Shown piece after piece: positions 42,438-51,775 of a stretch of DNA of 64,000 nucleotides. A program made the translations under genes and the position numbers. The stretch comes from Chloroflexota bacterium (GTDB lineage Bacteria > Chloroflexota > Anaerolineae > Anaerolineales > Villigracilaceae). The stretch lies in assembly GCA_021787595.1 (NCBI GenBank), contig JAJYLQ010000001.1, positions 124,001-188,000 of the forward strand, given 5' to 3'. The notes under the pieces were generated by a model. The model worked only from the letters and a program-made list of their open reading frames with translations. It did no database searches and was not told the origin of the DNA. The stretch's first letter is position 1. Every line of letters starts with the position of its first letter.

Positions 42438-42887
42438 ATGACCAAATCCGATTCCTTCACACAAGCCGTCCGCTCGTGGGTGGACGTCTCGACGCAGCGC
42501 TCGATGCGCGGCTGGTCGCATCACGCCAAGGCTACCGGCTTATCCATGCCGCAGTTCAGCATCATGATGCAGCTGTATTACCGCGGCGCGTGCGGACTCT
42601 CGGAGATCAGCGAACGATTCGAGATCACGAACGCGGCCGCCAGCCAGCACGTGGACAACCTCGTCCAGGCCGGGCTGCTTGAGCGCAGCGAAGATCCACA
42701 TGACCGACGCGCAAAACACATCCAGCTTTCGGCGAAAGGCAAGTCCATGATCGAAAAAGGAATCGGCGAACGCTATCGCTGGATAGATCAACTGGCAGAA
42801 GGTCTCAGCGAGAAAGAACGCGTCAGAACCGCTGAGGCGCTGACAGTCTTGACCGAAGCGGCACGCAAGCTCGATCAGTCCACATAA
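42438..42887 (+). CDS. MarR-family transcriptional repressor
   Basis: 149 residues with the winged-helix motif GLSEISERFEITNAAASQHVDNLVQAGLLERSEDPHDRRAKHIQLSAKG spread over 52-100. Drug- or metabolite-responsive regulator; binds the 42404-42419 palindrome by inference. The two ABC exporter genes follow in the same direction. Confidence 0.93.
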   Translation: MTKSDSFTQAVRSWVDVSTQRSMRGWSHHAKATGLSMPQFSIMMQLYYRGACGLSEISERFEITNAAASQHVDNLVQAGLLERSEDPHDRRAKHIQLSAKGKSMIEKGIGERYRWIDQLAEGLSEKERVRTAEALTVLTEAARKLDQST

Positions 42888-42940
42888 ATCTGCGAACCAT
42901 TCACAGTCAATTCATATTCAAAATATATAACTCAATTATC

Positions 42941-43032
42941 GCCCTGAGCGGAACGTAGAGAAGTCGAAGGGCGAATCGAAAGCGGCAACGCTTCGACTTC
43001 GTGACGCATCTAGCGTCACTCCGCTCAGCGAG
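42941..43032. repeat. Hairpin element between marR and exporter genes
   Basis: CTGAGCGGAACG... and CGCTTCGACTTC...CCGCTCAG arms fold on each other, and an inner stem GTGACGC-ATCTA-GCGTCAC (43001-43019) is perfect. Resembles widespread CCCTGAGCG/GTCGAAGGG elements. Its place in an operon could alter the exporter message. Confidence 0.75.
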
Positions 43033-43073
43033 ATGATAGATATTTACTATTACCTACTATCGAAAGGATATCC

Positions 43074-45053
43074 ATGCAAGCAACAGCAACACGACCCATG
43101 ACGCGTCAAAACGGAAAACGCCCCGGCGCCGGTTCGGTCGGACGGGCCATCCGATATTTAACGCATTACAAAGGCGACGCGGCACTGCCGTATGTATTCC
43201 TGGTGATCGCCACGCTGGCGCAATTGGCCGTGCCTTCCATGATCGCCAACATCATCAACGCGGTGACGAGTGGTTATGTGGCGAATCAAATTTTACAGGC
43301 GCTCGACCAGATTCCGGCCAGCGTGGTGCCGCAGGCTTTACCGAAAATTCTCTCGGCATTGAATTATCCAACCACGTGGACGAAGGCCCAGCTTGTCGCT
43401 CGATTGAATGCCAACCTGAACAGTGCGCCGCAGGCCCTGATCTGGTCCATCGCTGCCATCGCGATCTTCGCGGCATTTCGCGGCGTCTTCGCGTTCCTGC
43501 AGGCCTTTTGGGCAGAGAAGAATTCGCAATCGGTGGCTTATGATCTGCGCAACGACTTGTACGCCAAGATTCAAAAATTGTCATTCTCGTATCACGATCA
43601 AAACCAGACGGGACAATTGATGATCCGCGCCACGGACGATGTCGAAAAATTGCGCCTCTTTATTGGCCAGGGTTTGCTGCAACTGGTTGGCGCAATCATC
43701 CTGCTGGTGGGCACCATCATTATCTTGTTTTCGACCAATGTCCCGCTGGCCTGGACGGCCATGCCCATCCTGCCGATCGCGCTGGTGATGTTCCTTATTT
43801 TTGGCAATGCCGCCCAGCCGATGTTCACGAAAGTGCAGATCAAGCTGTCCGCGTTGAATACCATCCTGCAAGAAAATCTGGCTGGCATCAAAGTCATTCA
43901 GTCGTTTACGCGCGAGAAGCAGCAGCAAAAGAAATTCCGTGCTGCGGCGGACGATTTGATGGGCCAATCCATTTCGGTTGCCAAGCTGTTCACATTCCTC
44001 TTCCCGGTCATCTTCCTGGTCGCCAACCTCGGACAGGCCGCGATCCTTTATGTGGGCGGCAAGCAAATCATCACCGGCCTGCTGACGCTCGGCGACTGGC
44101 AGGAATTCTCGCTGTATCTGGTTTACCTGTTCTTCCCGGTCGCACAGCTTGGATTCATCATCACGCAGTTCGGCCAGGCCGCGGCCTCAGCGGATCGCAT
44201 CTTCGAAATTCTGGATGCCAGGTCTGACATCGTGGACAAGCCCGAGGCGATCGAATTGCCGTCCGTCAAAGGCGAAGTCAAATTCGAGAATGTGACCTTC
44301 CGCTATTTCCACGGCGGCGAACCGGTTCTAGCTAATGTCACGTTCGAAGCCGCGCCCGGCGAACGCATCGCGCTGCTCGGCGCGACTGGTTCAGGCAAAA
44401 GCACCATCATCAATTTGCTGCCGCGCTTCTATGATCCAACCGAAGGCAGGATCACGGTGGACGGTCATGACCTGCGCGACATCAAAGTTGAATCATTACG
44501 CAAGCAAATTGGAATCGTTTTGCAGGAGACAACATTATTCAGCGGAACCGTCCGCGAGAACATCGCGTTTGGAAAGCCCGATGCGAGCGACGACGAAATC
44601 ATCGCGGCGGCCAAAGCGGCCCAGGCCCACGACTTCATCATGTCCTTCCCCGACGGCTACGACACACACGTCGGCGAGCGCGGCACGACCTTGAGCGGCG
44701 GACAAAAGCAGCGCGTCGCCATCGCCCGCGCCCTTCTGCTCGACCCGCGCATCTTGATCCTCGACGATTCGACCTCCAGCGTGGACCTCGCGACGGAAGC
44801 GTTGATCCAATCCGCCCTCGACAAGCTGATGGAAAACCGCACATCGTTCGTCATCGCCCAGCGCATCAGCACCGTGATGAGCGCAGACAAAATCCTCGTG
44901 CTTGATAAAGGCAAAGTCGTTGCCCAAGGCAGGCACGCAGACTTAATGGAAAATGAACCCATCTATGCAGAAATTTATAACTCACAAATCCTGGCGTATG
45001 AACAGGAACACGGTCACCAACCTTCGGAAGGTTCAAGGAGGGTAAACCTATGA
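43074..45053 (+). CDS. Heterodimeric ABC exporter subunit with degenerate site
   Basis: 659 residues: N-terminal TM domain (six helices) and C-terminal ATPase. Walker A GATGSGKST near 436, signature LSGGQKQRVAIARAL near 540, Walker B ILILDDSTSSVD near 560: the catalytic Glu is Asp, as in the degenerate subunit of heterodimeric exporters (TM287/288, BmrCD, LmrCD). Between TM1 and TM2 there is an unusually long extracytoplasmic loop of about 60 residues (65-125). AAGGA precedes the start; the stop overlaps the next gene by 4 bp. Confidence 0.93.
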   Translation: MQATATRPMTRQNGKRPGAGSVGRAIRYLTHYKGDAALPYVFLVIATLAQLAVPSMIANIINAVTSGYVANQILQALDQIPASVVPQALPKILSALNYPTTWTKAQLVARLNANLNSAPQALIWSIAAIAIFAAFRGVFAFLQAFWAEKNSQSVAYDLRNDLYAKIQKLSFSYHDQNQTGQLMIRATDDVEKLRLFIGQGLLQLVGAIILLVGTIIILFSTNVPLAWTAMPILPIALVMFLIFGNAAQPMFTKVQIKLSALNTILQENLAGIKVIQSFTREKQQQKKFRAAADDLMGQSISVAKLFTFLFPVIFLVANLGQAAILYVGGKQIITGLLTLGDWQEFSLYLVYLFFPVAQLGFIITQFGQAAASADRIFEILDARSDIVDKPEAIELPSVKGEVKFENVTFRYFHGGEPVLANVTFEAAPGERIALLGATGSGKSTIINLLPRFYDPTEGRITVDGHDLRDIKVESLRKQIGIVLQETTLFSGTVRENIAFGKPDASDDEIIAAAKAAQAHDFIMSFPDGYDTHVGERGTTLSGGQKQRVAIARALLLDPRILILDDSTSSVDLATEALIQSALDKLMENRTSFVIAQRISTVMSADKILVLDKGKVVAQGRHADLMENEPIYAEIYNSQILAYEQEHGHQPSEGSRRVNL

Positions 45054-47077
45054 TGGGCGGACCCGGTCGTTTCGGCAACATGCTCAATCAGGATACGCTC
45101 AAGCCGCGCAAGTTGAGCGATACCCTGCTTCGACTCGTCGGTTACTTTGGCCGCTTCGGGTTTGCGGCGTTCCTGGCCATCTTATTCGTGGTGATCGCCA
45201 CCTGGACACAGGTCACAACGCCGGATTTGATCGGCCAGGCAACGGATTGTTTTCTCGTCCCGCTCGGCGCGAGCAACAGCAGCTTCGACGCGTTCCTGTC
45301 CGCGTCCAGCGCGCAAGTCCAGCAATCGGAATCCGCCTGCTGGCTGGTGTCTGATCCGGGCAAACTCGGCGGCACGCAATGGATCGTCGCCAGCGCCATG
45401 CGGCTTGGCGGCTTCGTCCCGGCCGCGTTGACCTCCATGACGAACGCCAGCCGCGTCGCCGGCCTGACGCGCTTGATCGTTATCATTATCGTGCTGTTCC
45501 TGATCGGTTCGGCATTTACAGGCCTGACCTTCTTTACGATGTCGTGGTCGGGACAGCATGTATTGCGCGCCCTGCGCGTGGACGTGTTCGAACGACTGCA
45601 CCAGCTTTCGCTCAGTTTCTATTCGGTGAACGAAGCCGGCGATTTGATGAGCCGCATCACCAATGATACGAGCGCCATCGAACAAGCCATCTCGTTCGCG
45701 CTGGTCAACGTGTTCAGCGGCGTCCTGCTTTTGGTCTGGGTTGCATACAGCATGTTCACCAGCAACGCGCCGTTCGCTTTGCTATCGCTGGCGGTCTCGC
45801 CGATCATGTTCCTCGCCACGCTTTATTTCTCGGATCAGGCGCGCAAAGCCTTCCGCAAGACGCGCACGGAGATCGGCAACGTCAATGCGGAGTTGCAGGA
45901 AAGCATCGCCGCGGTTCGTGAAGTGCAGGCCTTCAATCGCACCGATGAGAACATCGAAAACTTCAAGGAGGTCAACGCCGCCAACCGCGACGCGAACATC
46001 CGCGCCGTGTCCTTTACCGCCGCGCTCTCACCCACGTTGGAAGCGCTTGGTTATATCGCGCTTGCCATCGTCACAGGTGTGGGCGGATGGTTCATGCTGA
46101 AAGGCCAGAGCATGCTTGGCACAACTGTGACCTTCGGTTTGATTGTCACCTTCCTTGCCTACGTTCAGCGCTTCAACCAGCCAATTCAACAGATCGCGGT
46201 TTTGTGGACCAACATCCAGAACGCCATCGCGGGCGCGGAACGGATCTTCGGCCTGCTCGATGAAGTGCCAGCGGTTCAAAACAAGCCCGGCGCCAAAGCC
46301 ATGACCGAGATCAAAGGCAAAGTGGAATTCGATCACGTCTCGCACGAATACGAAGACGGCGTGCCAGTGCTCAAGGATGTTTCGTTCACCGCCGAACCCG
46401 GACAAACCATCGCCATCGTCGGGCCGACCGGCGCCGGCAAGACCACCATCATCAATCTTCTGCCGCGCTTTTACGACGTGACCAGCGGAGCCGTCCGCAT
46501 TGATAATGTGGACGTGCGCGACGTGACGACGGATTCGATCCGCAAACAGGTTGGCATCGTTTTACAGGATACATTCCTGTTCAGCACGACCGTGATGGAG
46601 AACGTCCGCTTTGGGCGGCCGGATGCGACCGACGATGAAGTGATGGCCGCCATCAAACTGGCGCGCGCCGACCAGTTCATCGAACGGCTGCCGCAAAAGT
46701 ATCAGACGATTTTGGGCGAACGCGGCTCGGGTCTTTCCCAGGGACAGCGGCAACTGCTCTCGATCGCTCGCGCCGCTTTGGCCGATCCCCGCATCCTCAT
46801 CCTCGACGAAGCGACCTCCTCCGTTGACACGCGCACCGAGCGCCTCATCCAGAACGCCTTCGACATTCTGCTCAAAGGCCGCACCTCCATCGTCATCGCG
46901 CACCGCTTAAGCACCATCGTCAACGCCGATATGATCCTTGTTCTCAACGGCGGCGAGATCATCGAACGCGGCAGGCACAACGAATTGATGGCGAAACAGG
47001 GTTTCTACTACAACCTGTACATGAGCCAGTTCAAGAAACAGGAAGAAGTGAAGGAAGCGGCGTTTGTGATAGAATAA
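45050..47077 (+). CDS. Heterodimeric ABC exporter subunit with consensus site
   Basis: 675 residues. Walker A GPTGAGKTT near 458, signature LSQGQRQLLSIARAAL near 559, Walker B ILILDEATSSVD with the catalytic Glu. Also carries an extended loop between TM1 and TM2 (about 66-135, FDAFLSASSAQVQQSE and on). AGGAGG lies 9 bp before ATG 45050. With the previous subunit it should export drugs, lipids or peptides under MarR control. Confidence 0.93.
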   Translation: MMGGPGRFGNMLNQDTLKPRKLSDTLLRLVGYFGRFGFAAFLAILFVVIATWTQVTTPDLIGQATDCFLVPLGASNSSFDAFLSASSAQVQQSESACWLVSDPGKLGGTQWIVASAMRLGGFVPAALTSMTNASRVAGLTRLIVIIIVLFLIGSAFTGLTFFTMSWSGQHVLRALRVDVFERLHQLSLSFYSVNEAGDLMSRITNDTSAIEQAISFALVNVFSGVLLLVWVAYSMFTSNAPFALLSLAVSPIMFLATLYFSDQARKAFRKTRTEIGNVNAELQESIAAVREVQAFNRTDENIENFKEVNAANRDANIRAVSFTAALSPTLEALGYIALAIVTGVGGWFMLKGQSMLGTTVTFGLIVTFLAYVQRFNQPIQQIAVLWTNIQNAIAGAERIFGLLDEVPAVQNKPGAKAMTEIKGKVEFDHVSHEYEDGVPVLKDVSFTAEPGQTIAIVGPTGAGKTTIINLLPRFYDVTSGAVRIDNVDVRDVTTDSIRKQVGIVLQDTFLFSTTVMENVRFGRPDATDDEVMAAIKLARADQFIERLPQKYQTILGERGSGLSQGQRQLLSIARAALADPRILILDEATSSVDTRTERLIQNAFDILLKGRTSIVIAHRLSTIVNADMILVLNGGEIIERGRHNELMAKQGFYYNLYMSQFKKQEEVKEAAFVIE

Positions 47078-47103
47078 AAACAAAACGCAAAAGACAAAAC
47101 GCG

Positions 47104-47133
47104 AAGCCCCTTGTTCGATGGAACGAGGGGCTT
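47104..47133 (+). terminator. Terminator of the exporter operon
   Basis: AAGCCCCTTGTTC (47104-47116) and GAACGAGGGGCTT (47121-47133) form a 13-bp stem with one wobble and a 4-nt loop, followed by TTCC. A second inverted repeat precedes gyrA at 47221-47281. Confidence 0.8.
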
Positions 47134-47220
47134 TCCACTTGACGCCGCGCCTCTTTCCCCGTAAGATAGGCACGCAAATAGAACATACATTCACCACCCC
47201 ATTGAGAGAACACAGTACGT

Positions 47221-47281
47221 AGGACACAAAGGAGCACGAAGGTTAAATCTTTTCCTTTGTGTCACGTTGTGTCCTTTGTGG
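47221..47281. repeat. Imperfect inverted repeat upstream of gyrA
   Basis: GACACAAAGGA (47223-47233) pairs with TCCTTTGTGTC (47253-47263), and a second direct copy of TCCTTTGTG lies at 47272-47280. It sits in the leader of gyrA. Confidence 0.7.
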
Positions 47282-47303
47282 TTAAAAAGATTTTGGAGTT
47301 TTT

Positions 47304-49898
47304 ATGGAACTTGGACTCGTTCGCAAAATAGACATTGATAACGAAATGCAGCAGGCGTACCTCGATTACGCCATGTCGGTCATCGTGGCGCGTGCCCTGC
47401 CCGATGCCCGCGATGGACTCAAACCCGTGCAGCGGCGCATTCTGTACGCGATGTACGACATGGGCATTCGCGCCGATTCGCCTTACAAGAAATCTGCTCG
47501 TATCGTGGGCGAAGTGCTTGGCAAATATCATCCACACGGCGACGCGGCAGTGTACGAAGCGATGGCGCGTTTGGCGCAGGATTTCTCGATGCGCACCTTG
47601 CTCGTGGATGGTCAGGGCAACTTCGGTTCGATTGACGGCGATCCGCCTGCGGCCATGCGCTACACCGAAGCGCGTCTTGCATCGCCTGCCATTGATCTGC
47701 TTGCTGACCTTAACAAAAACACGGTTGACTTCACTGCCAACTTCGACGACACGCTGACAGAACCAAGCGTTCTGCCTGCGGCGATTCCGAATCTGTTGGT
47801 CAACGGTGCGACCGGCATTGCGGTCGGCATGGCAACCTCCATCCCGCCGCACAATTTGGGCGAAATCATTGATGCGCTGGTTTATCTCCTCGATCACTGG
47901 GAGAAGATGGATGACATTGACCTCGATACATTGATGGAATTCGTCAAAGGGCCGGACTTTCCCACCGGCGGCGTGATCGTGCAGGAAAAAGGCGAAGAGG
48001 GGATCGAGTCCGCTTACGGGTCCGGGCGCGGACGCGTGACGGTGCAGGCTAAAGTCCACATTGAAGAGATGGAGCGCGGCAAGAGTCGTATCATCGTCAC
48101 TGAATTGCCATATCAAGTCAACAAGTCCAGTTTGATCGAGCGCATCGCTGAACTCGCGCGCGAAGGTCACATGGAAGGGCTGGCCGATCTGCGCGACGAG
48201 TCCGATCGCCAGGGCATGCGCATCGTCATCGAACTCACGAAGAACGCCGAGCCGGATATGGTTTTGCGCGAACTCTACAAACGCACGCCGATGCAGTCCA
48301 CATTCAGCACCATCATGCTGGCGCTCGTGGACGGCGAGCCGCGCATGCTCACGCTCAAGCAGGCTTTGCGCGTTTATCTCGAACATCGCCTGACGATCAT
48401 CAAGCGCCGCTCGGAATTCGATCTGGAAAAAGCGCGGCAGCGCGCGCATATCCTCGAAGGATATCTGGTCGCGCTGAAAAATCTCGACGAGCTGATCAAT
48501 CTCATCCGCAACGCACCGGACGTCGAAACGGCGCGCGCCAAAATGATGAAGCGCTACAAGCTGACGGAGATCCAGGCCAACGCCATCCTCGACATGCAGT
48601 TGCGGCGTCTGGCCGCGCTCGAACGCAAGAAGATCGAGACGGAATACAAAGAGGTCGGCGCGCTGATCAAAGATTTGGAAGGCTTGCTGAAATCTGCGAA
48701 ACGAATGCGCGGCGTGGTGGCCGAAGAATTATTGCGGGTTAAAGAAGCATTTGGTGATCGCCGCCGCACACAAATTGTGAATCTAAAAGGCGGAAAACAA
48801 AAGTCCGCCGCATTGACTGCGACCGATTTGCTTCCCGAACAAATGGTTTACGTTGGCGTCACCGCGGAAGGAATCGTCGCACGCACGCACGAGGACAAAC
48901 CGCCGCGTCACAGCGGCAACGACGCGCCGCGCTGGCTGGTGCGCGCTTCGACCACAGACACGTTATATCTCGCCACCGAAAGCGGGAAAGCCGCGGCGAT
49001 TGCATTGCATGTGATCCCTGAAATCGGCGCAGACGGACATCTTCACGATGGCGCGCCGTTCTATAAAGTCTCGCCGCTGGAAGAGAGCGATGTGCTGGCG
49101 GCCGTGTTCGCGTTCCCGGCGCGCAAAACAGAATATCCCGAAGACACTTGCGTTTTGACAGCGACACATAACGGCATGGTCAAAAAGAGTCTGGTCAGCG
49201 AATTGCCCGGTCCCTCGGCGCAGACGTTTACGCTGGCAAAAGTCAACGAAGGGGATCGCTTGGGCTGGGTCGGATTGACGAACGGCAAGAAGGACATTTT
49301 GCTCGTCACCGCGCAGGGCATGGCGATTCGATTCAGTGAGGAAGATGTGCGCCCGATGGGCTTGGTCGCGGCGGGCGTCAACGGAATCAAGTTGGATAAT
49401 AACGACGAAGTGATCGGCGTGGAGATTTTGCCAACGGAAGGCGAAGTCCTTTTGTTGGCATCGGATGGCAAAGCCAAACGAGTCGAATCGAAAGAGTTCC
49501 CATCGCAGGGACGGTATGGCAAAGGCGTTCGCGTTTGGGTTTTGCCAAAGAAAGTCAAACTGGCAGGAGTCGTTACCGGCAAAGCAAATACAATGGCGAC
49601 GGTTCACTTATCCAAGGGCGCGCCGAAGTCCACGCGGTTGGACGCGGCCAACGTCCGCAAGCGCGCCGCAACCAAAGGCGACGCGGTGGTGGAAGTCAAA
49701 GCTGGCGAGGAGGTTGTGGCCGTCAATGCGGGCTGGACTGTGGATCGATTCGTGAAGAAAGCTGCGGCAGAAGAAGCGAAGGAAGAGAAGAGCAAAAAGA
49801 AGAAAGCGAGAAGTGAGAAGAAAGAAGGAAAAAGCAAGAAGGCAGATTCCAAGCCGAAGAAAAAGGGAAAGACATCGTCCCCGAAGGGGAAGAAATAA
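47304..49898 (+). CDS. gyrA: DNA gyrase subunit A
   Basis: 864 residues. Catalytic Tyr120 in [10 protein letters not shown]; winged-helix region [11 protein letters not shown]; the C-terminal six-bladed pinwheel from about 510 carries a degenerate GyrA box QGRYGKG near 738. The quinolone-interacting positions (E. coli Ser83 and Asp87) are A81 and E85 in [13 protein letters not shown], so low native quinolone sensitivity is possible. A lysine-rich tail of about 45 residues (820-864) extends past the usual end. No gyrB in the window. Start is ATG 47304. Confidence 0.92.
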   Translation: MELGLVRKIDIDNEMQQAYLDYAMSVIVARALPDARDGLKPVQRRILYAMYDMGIRADSPYKKSARIVGEVLGKYHPHGDAAVYEAMARLAQDFSMRTLLVDGQGNFGSIDGDPPAAMRYTEARLASPAIDLLADLNKNTVDFTANFDDTLTEPSVLPAAIPNLLVNGATGIAVGMATSIPPHNLGEIIDALVYLLDHWEKMDDIDLDTLMEFVKGPDFPTGGVIVQEKGEEGIESAYGSGRGRVTVQAKVHIEEMERGKSRIIVTELPYQVNKSSLIERIAELAREGHMEGLADLRDESDRQGMRIVIELTKNAEPDMVLRELYKRTPMQSTFSTIMLALVDGEPRMLTLKQALRVYLEHRLTIIKRRSEFDLEKARQRAHILEGYLVALKNLDELINLIRNAPDVETARAKMMKRYKLTEIQANAILDMQLRRLAALERKKIETEYKEVGALIKDLEGLLKSAKRMRGVVAEELLRVKEAFGDRRRTQIVNLKGGKQKSAALTATDLLPEQMVYVGVTAEGIVARTHEDKPPRHSGNDAPRWLVRASTTDTLYLATESGKAAAIALHVIPEIGADGHLHDGAPFYKVSPLEESDVLAAVFAFPARKTEYPEDTCVLTATHNGMVKKSLVSELPGPSAQTFTLAKVNEGDRLGWVGLTNGKKDILLVTAQGMAIRFSEEDVRPMGLVAAGVNGIKLDNNDEVIGVEILPTEGEVLLLASDGKAKRVESKEFPSQGRYGKGVRVWVLPKKVKLAGVVTGKANTMATVHLSKGAPKSTRLDAANVRKRAATKGDAVVEVKAGEEVVAVNAGWTVDRFVKKAAAEEAKEEKSKKKKARSEKKEGKSKKADSKPKKKGKTSSPKGKK

Positions 49899-49910
49899 GA
49901 AAGAGTAAAA

Positions 49911-49935
49911 ATCCCGCGCCGGGCGCGGGATTTTT
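49911..49935 (+). terminator. Terminator after gyrA
   Basis: TCCCGCGCC (49912-49920) pairs with GGCGCGGGA (49922-49930), preceded by A and followed by TTTTT. Confidence 0.9.
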
Positions 49936-49942
49936 GTTCAGC

Positions 49943-49993
49943 TTGACGAATATCCGCTGGAGAAGTATGATGTGGTCACACAGGTGACCACAT
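49943..49993 (+). promoter_or_regulatory. Promoter and operator over the Phd-type antitoxin start
   Basis: TTGACG (49943-49948), 17-bp spacer, TATGAT (49966-49971). A perfect 10-bp palindrome ATGTGGTCAC-ACAG-GTGACCACAT (49970-49993) covers the end of the -10, the ribosome-binding site and the first base of the start codon. Repressor bound there would block both transcription and translation. Confidence 0.78.
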
Positions 49994-50267
49994 GAAGAAA
50001 TCGAAAGCCACAACCCGGGAAATCGGCATCCGCGAATTGAAAAGCCGCGCATCCGAAGTGGTACGCACGGTGAGGGAAAAACGCGCCCGTTACGTGATCA
50101 CGCAGCGCGGCAAACCTGCGGCGCTGATCATCCCTCTGGATGCCGACGTCACAAAGCCCTCCGCGGATGAAGTGTGGGAACGATTGATAAAAATCGGCGA
50201 GGAATTGGGCAAAGGCTGGCAAAGCAAGAAGAGCGCGGTGGAAATCCTTTCAGAGATGCGCCGATGA
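49992..50267 (+). CDS. Phd/YefM-family antitoxin
   Basis: 91 residues. IGIRELKSRASEVVRTVREKRARYVITQRGKPAALIIPL is the Phd/YefM DNA-binding fold; the C-terminal 40 residues should bind the toxin. It starts inside the operator and its stop overlaps the toxin start by 4 bp. Confidence 0.92.
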   Translation: MKKSKATTREIGIRELKSRASEVVRTVREKRARYVITQRGKPAALIIPLDADVTKPSADEVWERLIKIGEELGKGWQSKKSAVEILSEMRR

Positions 50268-50677
50268 CTTCGACTGTCACCATTGATGCCAGCGTTTTCG
50301 TAAGCGCGTTTACCCCAACGGAACCTGCCCATAAAGCCAGCAAAGCCTTTATGCTCCATGTTCGCGATGAAGCGATTCCCATCATTGTGCCAATAATCGT
50401 TCTGCCGGAAATATCTGCCGCGTTGTCGCGCGGACAAGGCAAGCCTGAACTGGGTTTAGCCTTTGTGCAGGAGTTACATAATTTTCCCAACACTACTTTT
50501 GTTGATGTGGATACCAGCCTTGCGAACCTGGCTGTAGAAGTTGCCGCGCAGAACCGCTTACGCGGTAGCGACGCAGTCTATGCAGCAGTCGCTTTGCGAT
50601 TTGGAACAGAATTGATCACATTGGATAAGGAACAACTGGAAAGACTGCCGAAGGTTCTGCCTGTACGAAAACCGTGA
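50264..50677 (+). CDS. PIN-domain toxin (VapC)
   Basis: 137 residues from ATG 50264 (MTSTVTIDASVFVSAFTPTE); an earlier ATG at 50174 lies inside the antitoxin gene. Acidic residues for Mg binding: D in TIDASVF, E in VLPEISAAL, D in RGSDAVYAAVAL and D in TLDKEQ. Ribonuclease paired with the Phd-type antitoxin. Confidence 0.92.
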   Translation: MTSTVTIDASVFVSAFTPTEPAHKASKAFMLHVRDEAIPIIVPIIVLPEISAALSRGQGKPELGLAFVQELHNFPNTTFVDVDTSLANLAVEVAAQNRLRGSDAVYAAVALRFGTELITLDKEQLERLPKVLPVRKP

Positions 50678-50688
50678 GCCAAATTTTT

Positions 50689-50713
50689 AGGGGCGGAGTG
50701 ACGCTCCGCCCCT
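50689..50713. terminator. Bidirectional hairpin between convergent genes
   Basis: AGGGGCGGAG (50689-50698) and CTCCGCCCCT (50704-50713) form a perfect 10-bp stem, with a T run on its left that would serve minus-strand transcripts. Confidence 0.75.
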
Positions 50714-50718
50714 ACGCG

Positions 50719-51285
50719 TTATTGAACGTTCCCAACCAAACCCAACTCAGGTGCAATGCGCCGCATGGCGGTGATGACATTCTCAACATGCTCCCACAAT
50801 TCGATTCCAAAATCCTGCGCGGCTTCGGCCATTTCTTCGCGGTCCGTGCCAGCGGCAAAGGCCTTGTCCTTCCATTTCTTTTTAACGGAAGACGGCTCGA
50901 GGTCCAGAAGAGAACGAGAGGGACGAACCAGCGCAACGGCGGTCACGAGTCCGGTAATTTCGTCGCAGGCCATCAGCGCTTTGCGCCGCGGCGTGTCGCG
51001 CGGAACATCCGTCCCACTGCCGTGACTCAAAATATCCTGGATGATGTCTTCCGGCACGCCGCGCTCACGCAGGATCGGCGCGCCTTTGGCGGGATGCTCC
51101 TCGGCTGTTGGGTGAATCTCCCAATCGAAATCATGGATGAGTCCAATCAATCCCCACGCTTCCACATCCGCGTTGAATTTTTCGGCGTAGAAACGCATGC
51201 ACGCTTCCACCGATAACATGTGACGAACGAGACCTTCGTTTTTTACATATTCACGCACAAGAGCAAGAGCTTCATCGCGGGTCAT
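50719..51285 (-). CDS. HD-domain phosphohydrolase-like protein
   Basis: 188 residues from ATG 51285 (MTRDEALALV), which has AGGTGA 5 bp upstream; a GTG at 51294 is the alternative. His-Asp metal motifs: LVRHMLSVE, then LIHDFDWE and ILSHGSGTDVP. Likely cleaves nucleotides or phosphomonoesters; substrate unknown. Last gene of a minus-strand group with the RelE pair and SanA. Confidence 0.85.
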   Translation of the reverse strand: MTRDEALALVREYVKNEGLVRHMLSVEACMRFYAEKFNADVEAWGLIGLIHDFDWEIHPTAEEHPAKGAPILRERGVPEDIIQDILSHGSGTDVPRDTPRRKALMACDEITGLVTAVALVRPSRSLLDLEPSSVKKKWKDKAFAAGTDREEMAEAAQDFGIELWEHVENVITAMRRIAPELGLVGNVQ

Positions 51286-51290
51286 TGTTT

Positions 51291-51551
51291 TCACCTATAG
51301 GCATCTTTGCGGTGGCGAACGCGAATGATTTCGACGATCAATCTTGATTCAAAAATATCGCAGATCACACGATAATCTCCCACGCGAATACGATAGGTAT
51401 GCTCGGAACCAACCAGTTTTCTAACGCCCTGAGGAAATGGATCATTCGATAATTCATCAACTGCCGAGACGATTTTCGGAATGATTTGTCCCAGCAATTT
51501 TTCAAGTTCCTTGACAGCGGAACGTTTCCACTCAACCTGGTAGGACGCCAT
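51291..51551 (-). CDS. RelE/ParE-family toxin
   Basis: 86 residues from ATG 51551 (MASYQVEWKRSAVKEL); the GTG at 51554 is an alternative. KLVGSEHTYRIRVGDYRVICDI and IIRVRHRKDAYR are the RelE core and its basic C-terminus. Overlaps the antitoxin gene by 20 bp. Ribosome-dependent mRNA cleavage is the family role. Confidence 0.9.
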   Translation of the reverse strand: MASYQVEWKRSAVKELEKLLGQIIPKIVSAVDELSNDPFPQGVRKLVGSEHTYRIRVGDYRVICDIFESRLIVEIIRVRHRKDAYR

Positions 51552-51738
51552 CACGTTTCAGCTTTGCAATGACCTCGTCAAAAGAAACCGTTGGCTCATC
51601 ACGTCTTTCGAGCAAGACAGCGAGATCGGCCAAATCCTCCATCAACTCTTCGAACTCTTCAATGGGAAGGATGACGGCAGTCTTCTTGCCGTTTTCATCG
51701 GTAACGTACTGCGCTTGCAGTTCGCGGATTTGAACCAT
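51532..51738 (-). CDS. Phd/RelB-like antitoxin
   Basis: 68 residues from ATG 51738 (MVQIRELQAQYVTDENGKKTAV). ILPIEEFEELMEDLADLAVLLERRD is the antitoxin helix pattern common with RelE partners. A perfect TATAAT on the minus strand at 51765-51760 lies 20 bp before the start. Overlaps the toxin gene by 20 bp. Confidence 0.88.
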   Translation of the reverse strand: MVQIRELQAQYVTDENGKKTAVILPIEEFEELMEDLADLAVLLERRDEPTVSFDEVIAKLKRDGVLPG

Positions 51739-51775
51739 ATCTGCTCGCTTTCGCTGCAAATTATACAACCATCGT

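Noticed and set aside
43581-44066. 161-codon minus-strand frame inside the exporter gene
   Set aside because: Antisense shadow rich in Gln/His/Arg; no promoter or start signals.
47262-48449. 395-codon open frame antisense to gyrA
   Set aside because: It is a mirror of the highly coding gyrA frame, rich in His/Arg/Asp typical of antisense translation, with no motif or ribosome-binding site.
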